The notes beneath the pieces are model-generated. The model did no database searches. It saw nothing but the letters and a program-made list of their open reading frames with translations, and had not been told where the DNA came from. Shown piece after piece: positions 62,362 to 64,000 of a stretch of DNA of 64,000 nucleotides. The stretch comes from Aquipseudomonas alcaligenes NBRC 14159 (GTDB taxonomy: Bacteria; Pseudomonadota; Gammaproteobacteria; Pseudomonadales; Pseudomonadaceae), in NCBI RefSeq assembly GCF_000467105.1, contig NZ_BATI01000001.1, positions 1 to 64,000 of the forward strand, written 5' to 3'. The position numbers and the translations under genes are program-made. Position 1 is the first letter of the stretch; every line of letters starts with the position of its first letter.

Positions 62362-64000
62362 ATGCGAGACAAGACTGCACCGGGATCCATGCCGGTACCC
62401 GCACACTTCATGAATGCGCAGAGCGCGATGGTCGGCCTGCGCGGTCGCGACCTGTTCTCCACCCTGCGCACCCTGGCCTTCCAGGGCCTGCGCCAGCCGG
62501 TGCACAGCACCCGCCACCTGCTGGCGTTCGGCAAGCAGCTGGGGCGGGTGATGCTCGGCGACACGCCGTACCAGCCCAACCCGCAGGACAGTCGTTTCGC
62601 CGACCCCACCTGGCACCTCAACCCCTTCTACCGCCGCAGCCTGCAGGCCTACCTGGCCTGGCAGAAGCAGCTCAAGGCGTGGATCGACGAGAGCGATCTG
62701 TCGCCGGACGACCGCACCCGCGCGCACTTCCTGTTCTCCCTGCTCAACGACGCCCTGGCACCGTCCAACACCCTGCTCAACCCGTTGGCGGTCAAGGAGC
62801 TGTTCAACAGCGGCGGCGCCAGCGCCTTGCGTGGCGCGCGCCAGCTGCTCGACGACCTGCTGCACAACAGCGGCATGCCGCAGCAGGTCAACAAGCAGGC
62901 CTTCGAGGTCGGCCGCAACCTGGCCACCACGCCCGGCGCCGTGGTGTTCCGCAGCGAAATGTTCGAGCTGATCCACTACAAGCCGATGAGCGAGAAGCAG
63001 TACGCCACGCCCCTGCTGGTGGTACCGCCGCAGATCAACAAGTTCTACATCTTCGACCTCAGCCCGGAGAAGAGCTTCGTCCAGTACTGCCTGAAGAACG
63101 GCCTGCAGGTGTTCATGATCAGCTGGCGCAACCCGGACGCGCGCTATCGCGAGTGGGGCCTGTCCAGCTATGTACAGGCGGTGGAGGATGCCACCGAAGT
63201 GTGCCGCCTCATCACCGGCAGCAAGGAAGTGAACCTGATGGGCGCCTGCGCTGGCGGCCTGACCATCGCCGCCCTGCAGGGCCACCTGCAGGCCAAGCGC
63301 CAGCTGCGCAAGATCGGCTGCGCCACCTACCTGGTCAGCCTGCTGGACAGCCAGGTGGAGAGCCCGGCCATGCTGTTCGCCGACGAGCAGACCCTGGAGT
63401 CGGCCAAGCGCCGCTCCTACCAGAGCGGCGTGCTCGATGGCCGCGACATGTCGCGCGTGTTCGCCTGGATGCGCCCCAACGACCTGATCTGGAACTACTG
63501 GGTCAACAACTACCTGATGGGCAAGGAGCCGCCGGCCTTCGACATCCTCTACTGGAACAACGACAACACTCGCCTACCGGCCGCACTGCATGGCGACCTG
63601 CTCGATCTGTTCAAGCACAACCCGCTGATCCGCGCCGGCGGCCTGGAGGTCTGCGGCACGCCGATCGACCTGTCCAAGGTCAACCTCGACAGTTTCAGCG
63701 TGGCCGGCATCAACGACCACATCACGCCCTGGGACACGGTGTACCGCTCCACCCTGCTGCTGGGCGGCAGCCGTCGTTTCATCCTGTCCAACAGCGGGCA
63801 TATCCAGAGCATCCTCAACCCGCCGGGCAACCCCAAGGCCACCTACTTCGAGAACGGCAAGCTGACCAGTGACCCACGCGCCTGGTACTACGACGCGCAG
63901 AAACAGGAGGGCAGCTGGTGGCCGCAATGGCTGGAGTGGATCCAGCAGCGTTCCGGGGAGCAGCGCGAAACGGTGTTCGCCCTCGGCAGCAACAAGTACC
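62362..64000 (+). CDS. phaC2: Class II poly(3-hydroxyalkanoate) synthase 2 (3' end outside the window)
   Basis: A second synthase, open for 546 codons to the end of the window; the expected full length is about 560. The nucleophile is Cys296 in GACAGG, at the same residue number as in phaC1, with the aspartate in VAGINDHITPW and the histidine in SNSGHIQSILNPPGN. The start is the ATG at 62362, preceded by ACGGAG, 157 bases after phaZ. It differs from phaC1 mainly in the N-terminal 100 residues. Two synthases flanking a depolymerase are normal for this locus. phaD, phaF and phaI would be expected next. Confidence 0.96.
   Translation, partial: MRDKTAPGSMPVPAHFMNAQSAMVGLRGRDLFSTLRTLAFQGLRQPVHSTRHLLAFGKQLGRVMLGDTPYQPNPQDSRFADPTWHLNPFYRRSLQAYLAWQKQLKAWIDESDLSPDDRTRAHFLFSLLNDALAPSNTLLNPLAVKELFNSGGASALRGARQLLDDLLHNSGMPQQVNKQAFEVGRNLATTPGAVVFRSEMFELIHYKPMSEKQYATPLLVVPPQINKFYIFDLSPEKSFVQYCLKNGLQVFMISWRNPDARYREWGLSSYVQAVEDATEVCRLITGSKEVNLMGACAGGLTIAALQGHLQAKRQLRKIGCATYLVSLLDSQVESPAMLFADEQTLESAKRRSYQSGVLDGRDMSRVFAWMRPNDLIWNYWVNNYLMGKEPPAFDILYWNNDNTRLPAALHGDLLDLFKHNPLIRAGGLEVCGTPIDLSKVNLDSFSVAGINDHITPWDTVYRSTLLLGGSRRFILSNSGHIQSILNPPGNPKATYFENGKLTSDPRAWYYDAQKQEGSWWPQWLEWIQQRSGEQRETVFALGSNKY

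Overview
The window is high-GC Pseudomonas chromosome. The evidence is the type IV pilus assembly operon pilMNOPQ joined to aroKB, a medium-chain-length PHA locus (phaC1-phaZ-phaC2), and a gene order from the TSUP transporter/metY through hslVU to pha that matches, from memory, the P. aeruginosa PAO1 segment PA5024-PA5058. No rRNA, tRNA, CRISPR array or complete insertion sequence was seen. All calls come from reading the sequence; no database search was run.

Layout. (1) 1-2.2 kb: an accessory-looking stretch of lower GC, with the tail of a probable Sel1-repeat protein, a DUF6708-like membrane protein and an unrecognised membrane protein. (2) 2.2-8.8 kb: an MFS transporter, a TSUP transporter, O-acetylhomoserine sulfhydrylase (metY), thioredoxin 2 (trxC), a hotdog thioesterase, a tandem universal stress protein and a ParA-type ATPase. 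(3) 9.0-29.1 kb: a complete, co-directional aryl polyene (APE) pigment cluster lying between the parA-like gene and hemE, where PAO1 (as remembered) has only a few unrelated genes. Most of its genes overlap by a few bases. (4) 29.2-36.8 kb, minus strand: a YgiW/YdeI-type stress protein, hemE, gltD and gltB. (5) 37.1-45.4 kb, minus strand: a DamX-like SPOR/ATPase protein, aroB, aroK and pilQPONM, divergent from ponA. (6) 45.6-64 kb: ponA, maeB, an M48 lipoprotein protease, a nuclease, rpmE, priA, argS, a SPOR protein, hslVU, a DUF971 protein, phaC1, phaZ and the start of phaC2, which runs off the window.

How the APE genes work together. An HAL/PAL-family ammonia-lyase probably makes the aryl acid starter, and an AMP-ligase loads it on one of two ACPs. 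Two ketosynthases, a chain-length-factor-like partner, a ketoreductase and two dehydratases (one fused to the AMP-ligase) then build the conjugated polyene. A methyltransferase and a halogenase-like flavoprotein may tailor it. Two acyltransferases and a GT2 glycosyltransferase attach it to a lipid. An MMPL exporter, a LolA-like carrier and lipoproteins probably move it to the outer membrane.

Most notable points: an in-frame amber codon splitting an otherwise intact pilO; a ~550-bp imperfect palindrome inserted in the APE operon before the lolA-like gene; an AMP-ligase/dehydratase fusion; unusual Phe-His selector residues in the ammonia-lyase; a CPA2-antiporter-like gene inside the pigment operon; and a 12-bp perfect hairpin covering the trxC ribosome binding site.
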